This document shows, piece after piece, positions 36,316-45,168 of a DNA stretch of 64,000 nt. Source of the DNA: Gammaproteobacteria bacterium (GTDB lineage: Bacteria; Pseudomonadota; Gammaproteobacteria; DSM-16500); the NCBI GenBank assembly GCA_031291175.1, contig JARLJO010000004.1, forward strand, positions 156,819 through 220,818. Direction: 5' to 3'. Position numbers and translations under genes: made by a program. Position 1 is the stretch's first letter. Every line of letters begins with the position of its first letter. The notes under the pieces are model-generated. The model was not told the origin of the DNA and did no database searches. It saw only the letters and a program-made list of their open reading frames with translations.

Positions 36316-37497
36316 ATGCGATTGATAAAATACTTATTCATGGGAATGTGTTTGCTACTCACAGCAAACGATTCATTTGCGGCCCGCATCAAAGATATCA
36401 CCAACATTGCAGGTATTAGAGATAACCAATTGGTAGGTTATGGTTTAGTTGTTGGTCTAAACAGTTCCGGTGACAAAGTCAATCAAGCGCCTTTCACTCA
36501 ACAAAGCTTCACCAACATGTTACTGCAGTTTGGTATACGCTTACCGAACAACGCTAATCTGCAACTGCGCAATGTTGCCGCCGTCGCAATCAGCGCCACT
36601 CTCCCACCTTTTGTGAGACTGGGTCAAAAAATTGATATCACAATTTCATCCATTGGCAATGCCTCAAGCTTAATGGGCGGCACCTTACTAATGGCACCTC
36701 TAAAAGGTGCCGACGGCAAAGTCTATGCCATTGCTCAAGGTGGCGTCGTGGTCGCGGGTTTTGGCGCACAAGGAAGTGACGGTTCCAAGGTAACAGTGAA
36801 CGTGCCAAGCAGCGGTAGCATTCCGAACGGAGCCACGGTTGAAAACACCATTGAAATGCCTTTCGTCCATGATGGCAAAATCACTTTCGAATTATCCCAA
36901 CCCGATTTTACTACGGCAGAAATGATTGAACAGGTAATTAATCATGAGATGGGCCATAAAGTCGCGCATACAATTGACGCTGGCGCCGTGGCTGTTTATG
37001 TTGACGATAGCGAAACAAGCACATCTTATATGGGCGGCCCTTCTTATAAAGGTGAAGGCCCTGAAATGGAAACCCATACGCATTCCATGGGACGTTTTGT
37101 CTCTCTCATATCACGAATTGAAAATCTCACGCTCGCGCCCGCACATGGCCGTGCTAAAGTCATTATTAATGCGAGAACTGGCACCATCGTCGCGGGCGAA
37201 GACGTGACTATTGAACCGGTCGCTGTGACGCACGGCAATCTGTCCGTGGTTGTCACTGAAAGGCCTTTTGTCAGCCAACCGAATGCCTTTTCTAACGGCA
37301 AAACAGTCAAAGGCAAAGCATCGGATATTGCAGTCAATCAAGCCGCCAGCCGCGCGTTTATATTTGATCCTGGCCCATCCCTTAGCGAATTGGTCGAAGC
37401 GATTAACCGTGTTGGCGCAGCACCTGGGGATCTGAGCGCCATTCTCGAAGCCATCAAAGCTTCAGGCGCTTTGCATGCTGACCTGGAAATCATTTAA
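36316..37497 (+). CDS. flgI: periplasmic P-ring protein FlgI
   Basis: The ATG at 36316 gives a clean Sec signal (LIKYLFMGMCLLLTANDSFA) and has AAGGCA before it; the frame extends up to an ATG at 36268, but that lies inside the sigma-54 promoter. The product is 393 aa. Family sequence is strong: IAGIRDNQLVGYGLVVGLNS near the start, TLLMAPLKGADGKVYAIAQG in the middle and LSELVEAINRVGAAPGDLSA at the end. It forms the ring in the peptidoglycan layer. It is followed by flgJ and separated from flgH, its usual neighbour, by 10 kb. Confidence 0.97.
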   Translation: MRLIKYLFMGMCLLLTANDSFAARIKDITNIAGIRDNQLVGYGLVVGLNSSGDKVNQAPFTQQSFTNMLLQFGIRLPNNANLQLRNVAAVAISATLPPFVRLGQKIDITISSIGNASSLMGGTLLMAPLKGADGKVYAIAQGGVVVAGFGAQGSDGSKVTVNVPSSGSIPNGATVENTIEMPFVHDGKITFELSQPDFTTAEMIEQVINHEMGHKVAHTIDAGAVAVYVDDSETSTSYMGGPSYKGEGPEMETHTHSMGRFVSLISRIENLTLAPAHGRAKVIINARTGTIVAGEDVTIEPVAVTHGNLSVVVTERPFVSQPNAFSNGKTVKGKASDIAVNQAASRAFIFDPGPSLSELVEAINRVGAAPGDLSAILEAIKASGALHADLEII

Positions 37498-37509
37498 GGA
37501 ATGAATGCA

Positions 37510-38475
37510 ATGTACGATAAAATTGGTAATGACAGCCGAGTTTATACTGACATTCAGGGTCTTGAACAACTGCATTTGCAAAATAAAACAGATCATAAAG
37601 CTGCTAAAAAAGAAGTATCCCAACAATTTGAAGCGATACTGATGCAAATGGTTTTGCGTAGTATGCGTGATGCCAACAAGACATTTGCCAGCGATCTCAT
37701 TGGCAATAATCAAATGGATTTTTACCAGGATTTTTTTGACAAGCAACTGTCTCTTATCATGTCAAATAACAGCAATAGTGTCGCCAAGATGATCGAAAAA
37801 AACATCGATCAAAATGACCACTCACAGGATATGATCGAAGATACCCCCAAGCCTAACGCATCCCCCTCACTTCACGTATCAAATGAGCGTTATCAACCAA
37901 ATGCGGCAACCATACAAAATACCACGCCCGCAAAAGAAATACCCAATATAGCGCCCGTCAAATCAGCAACAGAAACTGCTGAAAGCACTCACTTTGATAC
38001 AGAAGAATCTTTTGTTAAACATTTATGGCCGGCAGCGAAAGCGGCAGCTAGTGCGCTTGGCCTGGCCCCTGGTATTCTAATCGCACAAGCAGCACTTGAA
38101 ACTAATTGGGGAAAGAAAATATTACCGAATGGAAAAGATAATTCGAGCTTTAATTTATTTAATATCAAGTCAGGCAGTAGCTGGGATAAAAAAACCACGA
38201 CCATTGAAAGTTTAGAACAAAAAAATGGTGTACTGGTCCGAGAAAAATCCAATTTCAGAAGTTATGATTCATTTAAAGAAAGTTTCATGGACTATGTCAG
38301 CTTCTTAAAAGAAAATGTGAGATATAACACTGCGTTAACGAAAGCCGCTCATCCTGAGGCCTTTGCTAAAGCGCTACAAGAAGCGGGTTTTGCCACAGAT
38401 ACCCATTATGCCGATAAAATTGTCAATATCTTTGGAAGCACATCATTTAAAAAATTAATTGCCAAAATGGAATAA
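37510..38475 (+). CDS. flgJ: FlgJ, rod cap and peptidoglycan hydrolase
   Basis: TTTAAGGA stands about 9 nt before the ATG at 37510 but directly against the ATG at 37501, so I take the later one (321 aa). The N-terminal rod-binding domain reads VSQQFEAILMQMVLRSMRDA. After a linker of about 70 residues comes the glucosaminidase domain (HLWPAAKAAASALGLAPGIL, then AALETNWGKK, FNLFNIKSG and the YDSFKESFMDYVSFL segment). It is the dual-domain form that both nucleates the rod and opens the wall for it. It is 12 bp after flgI. Confidence 0.95.
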   Translation: MYDKIGNDSRVYTDIQGLEQLHLQNKTDHKAAKKEVSQQFEAILMQMVLRSMRDANKTFASDLIGNNQMDFYQDFFDKQLSLIMSNNSNSVAKMIEKNIDQNDHSQDMIEDTPKPNASPSLHVSNERYQPNAATIQNTTPAKEIPNIAPVKSATETAESTHFDTEESFVKHLWPAAKAAASALGLAPGILIAQAALETNWGKKILPNGKDNSSFNLFNIKSGSSWDKKTTTIESLEQKNGVLVREKSNFRSYDSFKESFMDYVSFLKENVRYNTALTKAAHPEAFAKALQEAGFATDTHYADKIVNIFGSTSFKKLIAKME

Positions 38476-38482
38476 AAAACAC

Positions 38483-38509
38483 TTAAGTTTTTTGGTAAAT
38501 AACAGATAA
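38483..38509 (+). promoter_or_regulatory. sigma-28 (FliA) promoter of flgM-flgN
   Basis: TTAAGTTT, 11 nt, ACAGATAA: 7 of 8 and 6 of 8 matches to the sigma-28 -35 and -10 elements with exact spacing. It is 52 bp before the flgM ATG and begins 8 bp after the flgJ stop. Confidence 0.7.
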
Positions 38510-38561
38510 GTGAGTATAGGAACAAAAACAGTGTGTTACAGGGGAAAAAGGAGAGGCAGCG

Positions 38562-38837
38562 ATGAATGACATCAAAATAGATAAAGTGAATACCCCAGAA
38601 AGCCCCAGAGTGCGCCTTGACGCGCCTAAAGTGAATGTTGCGACCAAGACGGATGGCATTGTCATCAGCCAGCACTTGGATAAAATGGTGGCCTTTTTAG
38701 CCGAAACCAATGAAGCAGCGCCCAAAGAAGCAGAACGTGTTAAAGCCATGAAAAATCGTATTGAAACAAACAACTATAGAGTGGATGTTGACGCTTTATC
38801 TGATAAATTGGTACATCACTTATTTAATGGAATTTAA
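38562..38837 (+). CDS. flgM: anti-sigma-28 factor FlgM
   Basis: At 91 aa this is the size of FlgM, with a disordered N-terminal half (VNTPESPRVRLDAPKVNVAT) and the sigma-28-binding helices at the end (AERVKAMKNRIETNNYRVDV, then DALSDKLVHHLF). It holds FliA inactive until the hook is complete and it is exported. GGGGAAAAAGGAGA upstream gives a strong ribosome site. Its own sigma-28 promoter would let free FliA raise its inhibitor. flgN follows after 2 bp. Confidence 0.93.
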   Translation: MNDIKIDKVNTPESPRVRLDAPKVNVATKTDGIVISQHLDKMVAFLAETNEAAPKEAERVKAMKNRIETNNYRVDVDALSDKLVHHLFNGI

Positions 38838-38839
38838 GC

Positions 38840-39280
38840 ATGACGCAAGCAGTGGATAGCACTATCGTTTCTGCACTGGCTCAAATGACAGAATACTGTC
38901 AGCACATGCAAAAATTATTGAAAAATGATCAGGAACGATTTGAAAAAAATGATTTAACAACTATCGCTGAGAGCAACAAACAAAAAGCGATTCTGGTAGA
39001 AAAAATGAATGGCTTGATTAATCAGTTTGAAATGGCAAAAACAGAACCTTCAACAAACCATCTGCTATCTGATATCGAACGTCTGGCAAGCAACCCACAA
39101 CTCCAAAAAACCGTACTCGCATTCAAAACGGAGCTTGGCAATTGTTATCAAGCCGTTTTGACTAACAATAATATTGTCTCATCAAATTTGCAGCATCTAA
39201 AAAACATATGGGATAAACTAATAGCTTGTCACTCAGATCAAACCAATGTTTATGATCGAACAGGCAATACCACCAAGTAG
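38840..39280 (+). CDS. flgN: FlgK/FlgL export chaperone FlgN
   Basis: At 146 aa the protein is helical throughout (MTEYCQHMQKLLKNDQERFE, then TIAESNKQKAILVEKMNGLI). That spacing is the FlgN pattern. The family is variable, but location 2 bp after flgM and length support it. It protects the junction proteins FlgK and FlgL before export. Confidence 0.85.
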   Translation: MTQAVDSTIVSALAQMTEYCQHMQKLLKNDQERFEKNDLTTIAESNKQKAILVEKMNGLINQFEMAKTEPSTNHLLSDIERLASNPQLQKTVLAFKTELGNCYQAVLTNNNIVSSNLQHLKNIWDKLIACHSDQTNVYDRTGNTTK

Positions 39281-39348
39281 TTTACCTGATCAGATTCACC
39301 CAAAAAATTGATAAAATGTGCGATTACACAAAACCGGGAGAATAAAAA

Positions 39349-40071
39349 ATGGGATCCAGGAACAAGGAAGTTAATTCTTTCAGAATTGCATTGATGATCT
39401 TTGCTTCCTGCTGCAGCCAAACGATCTTCGCTGATACATTTGAAACACCCGCTCATTTACAAGAAATCACAAAAGCATTCCTGACACAAAACATCACTGG
39501 TGAAGCCGATGATACGGTGGTCGTGACAGTGAGCCCCTCAATTGCCCAATTGCAACTTCCCACATGTACTCGTGAGATTGAAGCGGATTTCCCAACCAAT
39601 ACTAATAAAGATCAAGCAACTGGAATTGAGCTAACTTGTAATGGCACAGCCGCATGGCATGTCCTGGTGCCTGTTTCCGTACAAATAAACACAAAAGTAT
39701 TAGTCGCCAAACAAACACTCATGCCAAAAGAACCCATCACAGAAGATGAGATTGAATATGCCACCTACGACAAGAATCATCTCTACAATAGCTACTTCAA
39801 AAACAAAGAAGAGGTAGTCGGACAAGTGGCGGCACATCTTATTACACCAGGTGTAGTACTCACAAAAAAGAACCTGCAACAACCTATTTTAATCCACCGC
39901 AATGAAGCAATCAGCTTGACGGCAAAGATCCATTCCATTTCAGTCACCATGCAAGGCATTGCAAAATCAGATGGCAGCATCAACACGACAATTAAAGTAT
40001 ATAATCCCACATCCAAACGTTTAGTGGATGCCATCGTAGTTGGCACCGGCAAAGCAGAAATTGTAGCTTAA
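39349..40071 (+). CDS. flgA: P-ring assembly chaperone FlgA
   Basis: At 240 aa it begins with a Sec signal (FRIALMIFASCCSQTIFA). The C-terminal SAF domain is clear: VLVAKQTLMPKEPITEDEIE, then VGQVAAHLITPGVVLTKKNL and VRV-like SVTMQGIAKSDGSINTTIKV with the KRLVDAIVVGTGKAEI end. It helps FlgI assemble into the P ring. A GGGAG site precedes the ATG. It stands between flgN and motA. Confidence 0.94.
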   Translation: MGSRNKEVNSFRIALMIFASCCSQTIFADTFETPAHLQEITKAFLTQNITGEADDTVVVTVSPSIAQLQLPTCTREIEADFPTNTNKDQATGIELTCNGTAAWHVLVPVSVQINTKVLVAKQTLMPKEPITEDEIEYATYDKNHLYNSYFKNKEEVVGQVAAHLITPGVVLTKKNLQQPILIHRNEAISLTAKIHSISVTMQGIAKSDGSINTTIKVYNPTSKRLVDAIVVGTGKAEIVA

Positions 40072-40119
40072 TTTATAACTTTAAAAAAAATAGTTACTAA
40101 ATAGAGCGAGGCCAATAAG

Positions 40120-41001
40120 ATGTTAGTGTTAATAGGTTATGCTGTTGTCATATTTTCAGTTTTTGGTGGTTTTGCTATGTCTGGAGGCCATCTTTATGCT
40201 TTATTCCAGCCGTTTGAACTACTCATCATTGGTGGTGCCGCGCTTGGATCCTTTATCATCGGTAACAATCTAAAGATCATCAAAGAAACCATTAAAGCGG
40301 CTTTTTCGATTCTCAAAGGTTCTGGATACTCAAAAGAATTTTACATTCAACTGTTGTCACTTTTTTATGAGTTAACGAATAAGATTCGCAAAGAGGGCGC
40401 GCTATCTGTTGAAGCTGACATAGAGAATTACCAGGAAAGTCCGTTGTTCAGCGAATATCGATTAGTGCAAAAAGACCCAAAAATCATGGAATTTTTGTGC
40501 GATCATCTAAAATTAATTATTACTGGACGTGTTGATATTCATCATCTTGAGATCATTATGGAAAATGATATTGACACTTATGAAGAAGAAGCCGAGCTGC
40601 CCATCAATGCTATCAACAAAGTCTCAGATAGCATGCCAGCATTTGGTATTGTCGCGGCCGTCATGGGTGTCGTGCACACCATGGAGTCCATTGGGATACC
40701 GCCTTCCCAATTAGGCGCATTGATTGCGAGAGCACTGGTCGGTACTTTTTTAGGAGTCTTAATTGGTTATGGATTCACAGGACCTGTTGCTACCGCACTG
40801 GATACCAAACGCCAAGCCGTCATTAAAGTACTGCAATCGGTTAAAATTGTTTTATTAGCTTCAACCAGTAATCTTGCGCCGACTCTGGCTGTCGAGTTAG
40901 CGCGTAAAGTATTGTATGCCAGTGGACGCCCCAATGCTCGCGAACTTGAAGAAATCTTAAAAAACATCAAAGCCAAAGGGGTGAATGTCACCAATGGATG
41001 A
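40120..41001 (+). CDS. motA: flagellar motor stator protein MotA
   Basis: At 293 aa it is full length with four membrane helices (two near the start, two near 170-225) and a large cytosolic loop. The family segments ALGSFIIGNNLKIIKETIKA and MPAFGIVAAVMGVVHTMESI are present, as is the long form typical of proton-driven MotA. It overlaps motB by 17 bp. Five MotA surround two MotB to make the torque-generating stator. Confidence 0.96.
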   Translation: MLVLIGYAVVIFSVFGGFAMSGGHLYALFQPFELLIIGGAALGSFIIGNNLKIIKETIKAAFSILKGSGYSKEFYIQLLSLFYELTNKIRKEGALSVEADIENYQESPLFSEYRLVQKDPKIMEFLCDHLKLIITGRVDIHHLEIIMENDIDTYEEEAELPINAINKVSDSMPAFGIVAAVMGVVHTMESIGIPPSQLGALIARALVGTFLGVLIGYGFTGPVATALDTKRQAVIKVLQSVKIVLLASTSNLAPTLAVELARKVLYASGRPNARELEEILKNIKAKGVNVTNG

Positions 41002-41785
41002 TGAACACGGTCCCCAGCCAGAGATTCGTTATGTTATCAAGCGAATCAAAAAAAAGAGTCGAGAACATCACGGTGGTTCTTGGAAAATTGCTTATGCCGA
41101 TTTTGTGACAGCAATGATGTCATTCTTTTTATTAATGTGGTTACTGTCCTTACTGAATAAATATCAACTCGATGGCATAGCGGAATATTTCAATCATCCG
41201 CTAAAAGATGCTTTCACTCGCAATGATGATTCAAAGCGAAAAGACAAAGTTAAAACCTTCACTCATACTGAAATCGCGACTGAAAAACCCATGCAGGCCA
41301 TTGAGGCCATGAAGGCCAAGATCCTGACGGATTTAGATAAAAATCCACAGATGAGTCAATATAAAAATTTGCTTAATTTTGAAGTCACAGAAGACGGTCT
41401 TAAAATTGAATTGCGTGATTTGGATAAGAAGTCGATGTTTTCTCAAGGTAAAACTGACTTTCAGGTGCAGGCCAAACAAATTTTGTCGTGGCTGAGTGAT
41501 GAACTCAATCATTATCCAAATCGAGTCATGATTTTGGGACATACGGATGCAGTGCCTTATGATGGTGGCGAAAATTATGGTAACTGGGAATTGTCAGCGG
41601 ACAGAGCTAATGCAACTCGACGGACGTTAATTAAAGCCGGCATGGACGATCAAAAAATCATTCGCGTCGTGGGTGTAGCGGATACTGCACTGTTAGATAA
41701 ATCTAATGCATTTGATGCAGTTAACCGTCGTATTGAGATTGTGGTACTCACGGATAAAGCTAGTAAGAAGTTATTGCAGGAATAA
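40985..41785 (+). CDS. motB: flagellar motor stator protein MotB
   Basis: At 266 aa it has a basic N terminus, one membrane helix beginning YADFVTAMMSFFLLMWLLSL with the essential proton-carrying Asp, a plug/linker region, and a C-terminal OmpA-like peptidoglycan-binding domain (GHTDAVPYDGGENYGNWELS). An ATG three codons in (40994) is an alternative start. The transcript runs into a repeat whose hairpin and T tract could end it. Confidence 0.96.
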   Translation: MSPMDDEHGPQPEIRYVIKRIKKKSREHHGGSWKIAYADFVTAMMSFFLLMWLLSLLNKYQLDGIAEYFNHPLKDAFTRNDDSKRKDKVKTFTHTEIATEKPMQAIEAMKAKILTDLDKNPQMSQYKNLLNFEVTEDGLKIELRDLDKKSMFSQGKTDFQVQAKQILSWLSDELNHYPNRVMILGHTDAVPYDGGENYGNWELSADRANATRRTLIKAGMDDQKIIRVVGVADTALLDKSNAFDAVNRRIEIVVLTDKASKKLLQE

Positions 41786-41793
41786 AAGGACTG

Positions 41794-41880
41794 GGGTCCT
41801 GTCAGGGTAGGTTTACTTTTTTCGTGCTCATCAATTCCGTGCGTAAAAAGCAAACCTACCCTGCCACCCCGTTTTTTTAA
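41794..41880. repeat. family-D repeat, copy 1, possible motB terminator
   Basis: CAGGGTAGGTTTAC and its partner CAAACCTACCCTG form a long hairpin, followed by CCACCCCGTTTTTTT. The same sequence recurs at 46390-46514, and pieces of it flank the repeats at 62.1-62.3 kb. It starts 9 bp after the motB stop, and hairpin plus T7 would work as an intrinsic terminator. Confidence 0.8.
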
Positions 41881-41944
41881 ATTCACTTCAACTTCGTTGA
41901 AACGAAAAGAACATATATATATATATCAACTCATTACACAAAGA

Positions 41945-41999
41945 GTAGCACGGACTAAGACCCCCACGCTTTTTGTGGGGGTCGTGTCCGCGACCCCCC
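41945..41999 (+). repeat. family-A palindromic repeat
   Basis: It reads GTAGCACGGACTAAGACCCC, then CACGCTTTTTGTGGGGG and CGTGTCCGCG, closely matching the copies at 3.9 and 50.5 kb. Confidence 0.85.
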
Positions 42000-42015
42000 G
42001 CCAAATCACAGCGCA

Positions 42016-42120
42016 TAGGTTGGGTTGAGCGCTTTTCGCGAAACCCAACATAATTGGAGCCCGCCACGTCACAACCTTGTCGCAAACCATAAGAGGGTTT
42101 CGTACCTCAACCCAACCTAC
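42016..42120. repeat. family-B repeat, full 105-bp copy
   Basis: It begins TAGGTTGGGTTGAGCG, a small hairpin with CGCGAAACCCAAC follows, and after about 40 bp it ends GGTTTCGTACCTCAACCC plus AACCTAC. The outer ends (TAGGTTGGGTTGAG/CTCAACCCAACCTA) are inverted repeats. Two other full copies are at 62164-62268 and 63662-63765. It ends about 35 bp from the rpoN stop. Confidence 0.85.
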
Positions 42121-42154
42121 ATTTCTCTCATAAAGCTTCACAAAGAGAGAACCA

Positions 42155-43627
42155 CTACGCAGACAAACAATCCTCTTTATCCTCTTCTTTCACTACCTTC
42201 GAACCCTGACGCAATTGCGTCTCATGAAAAAAAGCATGCGCACGCTGATAAGACGGCTCTATCTTCATCGCTTCACGATATTTAGCCACCGTGCGCCGCG
42301 CAATATGAATACCTTTATTTTTCAAAATAACGGCCATCTCTTCGTCGCTGTGTATATGTCCATTAACTTCTGAAGCGATGATATCTTTAATATGAGACTT
42401 CACCGCAGTATCTGAACACCCTTCACCTGTTTTTGTTAACACCTGACTAGGAAAAAAGTATTTCAATTCAAAAATGCCCTTTGGTGTCGAAATATATTTC
42501 CCCGTGGTAATCCGGGAAATAGTAGATTCATGCAAATTGACCGCCAATGCCACCTCAGCCATATTCATCGGCAGCATAAAAGCATGTCCTTTTTCTAAAA
42601 AATCATGCTGTGTTTCCACAATATAACTTGCAACAATCAGCAATGTTTCATTGCGGCGTTTTAACCCTCGGAGCAACCACTGCGCCTCTTGCAATTCTTT
42701 ATTTAAAACATCATAAGAAGCATGCTTTTTGCTTTGCCTTAAAAGATTTTGATACTGCTTATTGATTTTGACATGATTTAATATGCTATCACTCCGAAAA
42801 ACTTGCCATTTGTTTTTAATTTTTTTGATATACAATTCCGGCTCTGCTTTAATATCAACACTAGCACTAAATTCTCGTCCCGGATTGGGGTTTAATGATC
42901 TGATCAACGCCATGGCATCAGCATAAGCTTCATGCGTCAAACCCAATTTTTGAATGATTTTTTTCGAATTTTTAACAGCCACCAATTCAAAATGATGAGA
43001 AATAATAGAATAAGCCACTTGCCAATGGATATCTTTATTCTCCATACAATTTAATTGGATCAATAAACATTCCTGCATGTCTTTTGCTGCAATACCCAGC
43101 GGATCAAACGTTTGAATTTTTTTCAGAACAAATTCTAAGATAGCCATTTCTGGAATCGCTGGCTCACTGATAGTTGCCCGAATATCTTCCATTGACATGG
43201 TCAGTCGACCATCATCATCAATAGCATCGATAATCGCAACGGCCACCACTTGTTCAAGCAAGCTAAACTTACAAAGCAGCGTTTGCTCTATTAAGTAATC
43301 CCGCAAGCTCTTCGGCGTCGCATGATTCTCAAGAGAACTATCGTCTTCATCGCCCGTATATTCATGCGATCGGCTATAATCTGCAGAGTAGTTACTAAGA
43401 TAATATTGTTCATCGCTTTCACCCGCTAATAACTCAGCATCACCATCGGGCTCTTCGCTTTCTTCGGGTTCATCCACTTCAATAAGCGGATTGGTCTCTA
43501 TATATTGCTGGACTAATTGCTGTAAATCTAACGTATTATATTGTAAAAGCGTAATCGCTTGAGTCAGCTGCTGACTCATCGATAATCGTTGATCAAGTCG
43601 CGTAGTTAATAGCATCTTATTGCTCAT
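42155..43627 (-). CDS. rpoN: RNA polymerase sigma-54 factor
   Basis: At 490 aa it has all three RpoN regions. The Gln/Leu-rich activator-interacting N terminus (RLDQRLSMSQQLTQAITLLQ) is followed by an acidic region II (about 50-95), the core-binding domain (IQTFDPLGIAAKDMQECLLI) and the C-terminal DNA-binding part with the RpoN box ARRTVAKYRE at 443-452. It recognises the -24/-12 promoters found before flgB, flgI and the fliE operon. It is encoded 11 bp after fliP on the same strand, so it appears to be transcribed with export genes. A tail of about 30 residues after the box is longer than usual. Confidence 0.97.
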   Translation of the reverse strand: MSNKMLLTTRLDQRLSMSQQLTQAITLLQYNTLDLQQLVQQYIETNPLIEVDEPEESEEPDGDAELLAGESDEQYYLSNYSADYSRSHEYTGDEDDSSLENHATPKSLRDYLIEQTLLCKFSLLEQVVAVAIIDAIDDDGRLTMSMEDIRATISEPAIPEMAILEFVLKKIQTFDPLGIAAKDMQECLLIQLNCMENKDIHWQVAYSIISHHFELVAVKNSKKIIQKLGLTHEAYADAMALIRSLNPNPGREFSASVDIKAEPELYIKKIKNKWQVFRSDSILNHVKINKQYQNLLRQSKKHASYDVLNKELQEAQWLLRGLKRRNETLLIVASYIVETQHDFLEKGHAFMLPMNMAEVALAVNLHESTISRITTGKYISTPKGIFELKYFFPSQVLTKTGEGCSDTAVKSHIKDIIASEVNGHIHSDEEMAVILKNKGIHIARRTVAKYREAMKIEPSYQRAHAFFHETQLRQGSKVVKEEDKEDCLSA

Positions 43628-43638
43628 ACGCTATCCCC

Positions 43639-44394
43639 TTAAAAGCGAAAACTTGTCACCAAGCTGGCAATGACCAGGCTCCATCCATCCACTAATACAA
43701 AAAATAAAATTTTAAACGGCAGCGAAATAACCATGGGCGACAACATCATCATACCCATTGACATCAGCACACTGGATATTACCAAGTCGATAATCAAAAA
43801 CGGCAAGAAAATTAAAAAGCCAATTTCAAAAGCTGTTTTTAATTCACTGGTAATGAACGCAGGCATAAGGACCAACAAAGGATAACTGTCATTAGCCTCT
43901 GCTTTCATTTTTGAAAGCTCCATAAATACTTTTAAATCGGTCTTGCGGGTTTGTTTCATCATAAAGCCTTTAACAAATCCGATAGCAGACTCAAATGCTT
44001 TTTGCTCGTCTACTTTACCCTGCATATAAGGCTGCACACTGACATCATTGATTTTTTGTAAAATGGGCGCCATGACAAATAAGGTCATGATAAGCGATAA
44101 ACCAATAATGATTTGGTTACTAGGCACGTTTGGAATACCAATGGCCTGACGCAATATAGCTAACACAATGATGATACGTGCAAATGCAGAGGTCGTAATC
44201 AACACGGCTGGCAAGACGGTCAGCACTGTCATGATAGCGAGAATTTTAATACTTAAACTATAAGAAACCGCATTACCCGAGGATTTCGCCACGATAAGTG
44301 GAATTGTCTGCCCATCAGCAAATGCACTATAGAAGGGAAAAACAAGTAGTAAGGTCGCAATGATCCATTTGCTGCTGACTATCCATGATTTCAT
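43639..44394 (-). CDS. fliP: flagellar export channel protein FliP
   Basis: At 251 aa it has a cleavable signal (LLLVFPFYSAFADG) and four membrane helices. Family motifs are clear: FARIIIVLAILRQAIGIPNV, PSNQIIIGLSLIMTLFVMAP, and LVLMPAFITSELKTAFEIGF with FLPFLIIDLVISSVLMSMGM. Five copies form most of the export channel. Its partners fliQ and fliR lie 29 kb away. It is followed by rpoN after 11 bp. Confidence 0.97.
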   Translation of the reverse strand: MKSWIVSSKWIIATLLLVFPFYSAFADGQTIPLIVAKSSGNAVSYSLSIKILAIMTVLTVLPAVLITTSAFARIIIVLAILRQAIGIPNVPSNQIIIGLSLIMTLFVMAPILQKINDVSVQPYMQGKVDEQKAFESAIGFVKGFMMKQTRKTDLKVFMELSKMKAEANDSYPLLVLMPAFITSELKTAFEIGFLIFLPFLIIDLVISSVLMSMGMMMLSPMVISLPFKILFFVLVDGWSLVIASLVTSFRF

Positions 44395-44460
44395 ATGGGA
44401 TTAAACATCCTTGTGCTAATCAAACATCCCTTTTCAACTTACTTCCTACCGAAGCAAGCA

Positions 44461-44778
44461 TTAATTTGCCAAGTTGGCGACCTCTTCCGCATAGCTATTT
44501 TTGTTTATGGCCGCCTTTTTGTCTTCTGCTTCCGAAGCATCAAACACATATAATGTTTCAATGTGATTAGGTGTGGCACCCACTAAGAGAATAGTATTAT
44601 TCACTTCCATTAAAATGACTTTCTCTTTGGTACCAACAGAAACCACATTCATGATTTTAATCATTTGGTTGGTACTGTATTTAGAAGATTTCAGTTTTTT
44701 TAACAAATAGACCAACACCAAAATAAATGCTAAAACAGCAATTAAATTCGCAACCATGTGTATGTATTGATTTTCCAT
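44461..44778 (-). CDS. fliO: flagellar export assembly protein FliO
   Basis: I chose the ATG at 44778 (MENQYIHMVANLIAVLAFIL), with an AGAGAG site before it and a 19-bp gap after fliN; a longer frame overlapping fliN exists. The product is 105 aa, with one membrane helix near the start and the small cytosolic domain typical of FliO (MIKIMNVVSVGTKEKVILME, then TILLVGATPNHIETLYVF). It helps FliP assemble. It sits between fliN and fliP, as usual. Confidence 0.88.
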   Translation of the reverse strand: MENQYIHMVANLIAVLAFILVLVYLLKKLKSSKYSTNQMIKIMNVVSVGTKEKVILMEVNNTILLVGATPNHIETLYVFDASEAEDKKAAINKNSYAEEVANLAN

Positions 44779-44797
44779 AATCTCTCTTATCAAGTGT

Positions 44798-45148
44798 CTA
44801 TTTGGTGTTAGGAATGGATAGCAAGCGCACGCAATACTTGCCATTTGCCGTAATAATATTCCCCTTCGATATCAATTTGCCATTGGCGTAAATATCAACG
44901 GGTTCTCCGGCTAATTTATTTAAATCAATGATGGAATCTTTGGTCAAATTCAGCAAGTCTCTAATTTTGATTTGAGCCCGACCAATTTCAATTGATAAAG
45001 TAATTGAAACTTCATTTAATATGCCAAGATCATTAGCATTAAATAAATTACCAGGCTCGATATCGGGTGAATCTGAATTTTGTTTGCTGATGACTTCAGC
45101 GGAAGCGTCTGTGGATTGTCCGACCATATCTTCAATATCATGATTCAT
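44798..45148 (-). CDS. fliN: flagellar motor switch protein FliN
   Basis: At 116 aa it has an acidic variable N terminus (about 1-40) and the C-terminal SpoA domain (VSITLSIEIGRAQIKIRDLL, then AGEPVDIYANGKLISKG). It forms the bottom of the C ring and docks FliH. It lies 20 bp after fliM. Confidence 0.95.
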   Translation of the reverse strand: MNHDIEDMVGQSTDASAEVISKQNSDSPDIEPGNLFNANDLGILNEVSITLSIEIGRAQIKIRDLLNLTKDSIIDLNKLAGEPVDIYANGKLISKGNIITANGKYCVRLLSIPNTK

Positions 45149-45168
45149 AATATTTCTCTCCAGTAGGT

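Noticed and set aside
40111..40122. GCCAATAA before motA, one base off the sigma-28 -10 box
   Set aside because: It lies directly against the start codon and has no matching -35 eleven bases upstream, so it cannot be the promoter of motA.
41888..42141. Small ORFs inside the 41.9-42.1 kb repeats
   Set aside because: They are translations of family-A and family-B palindromes; similar frames appear wherever these repeats occur and lack ribosome sites.
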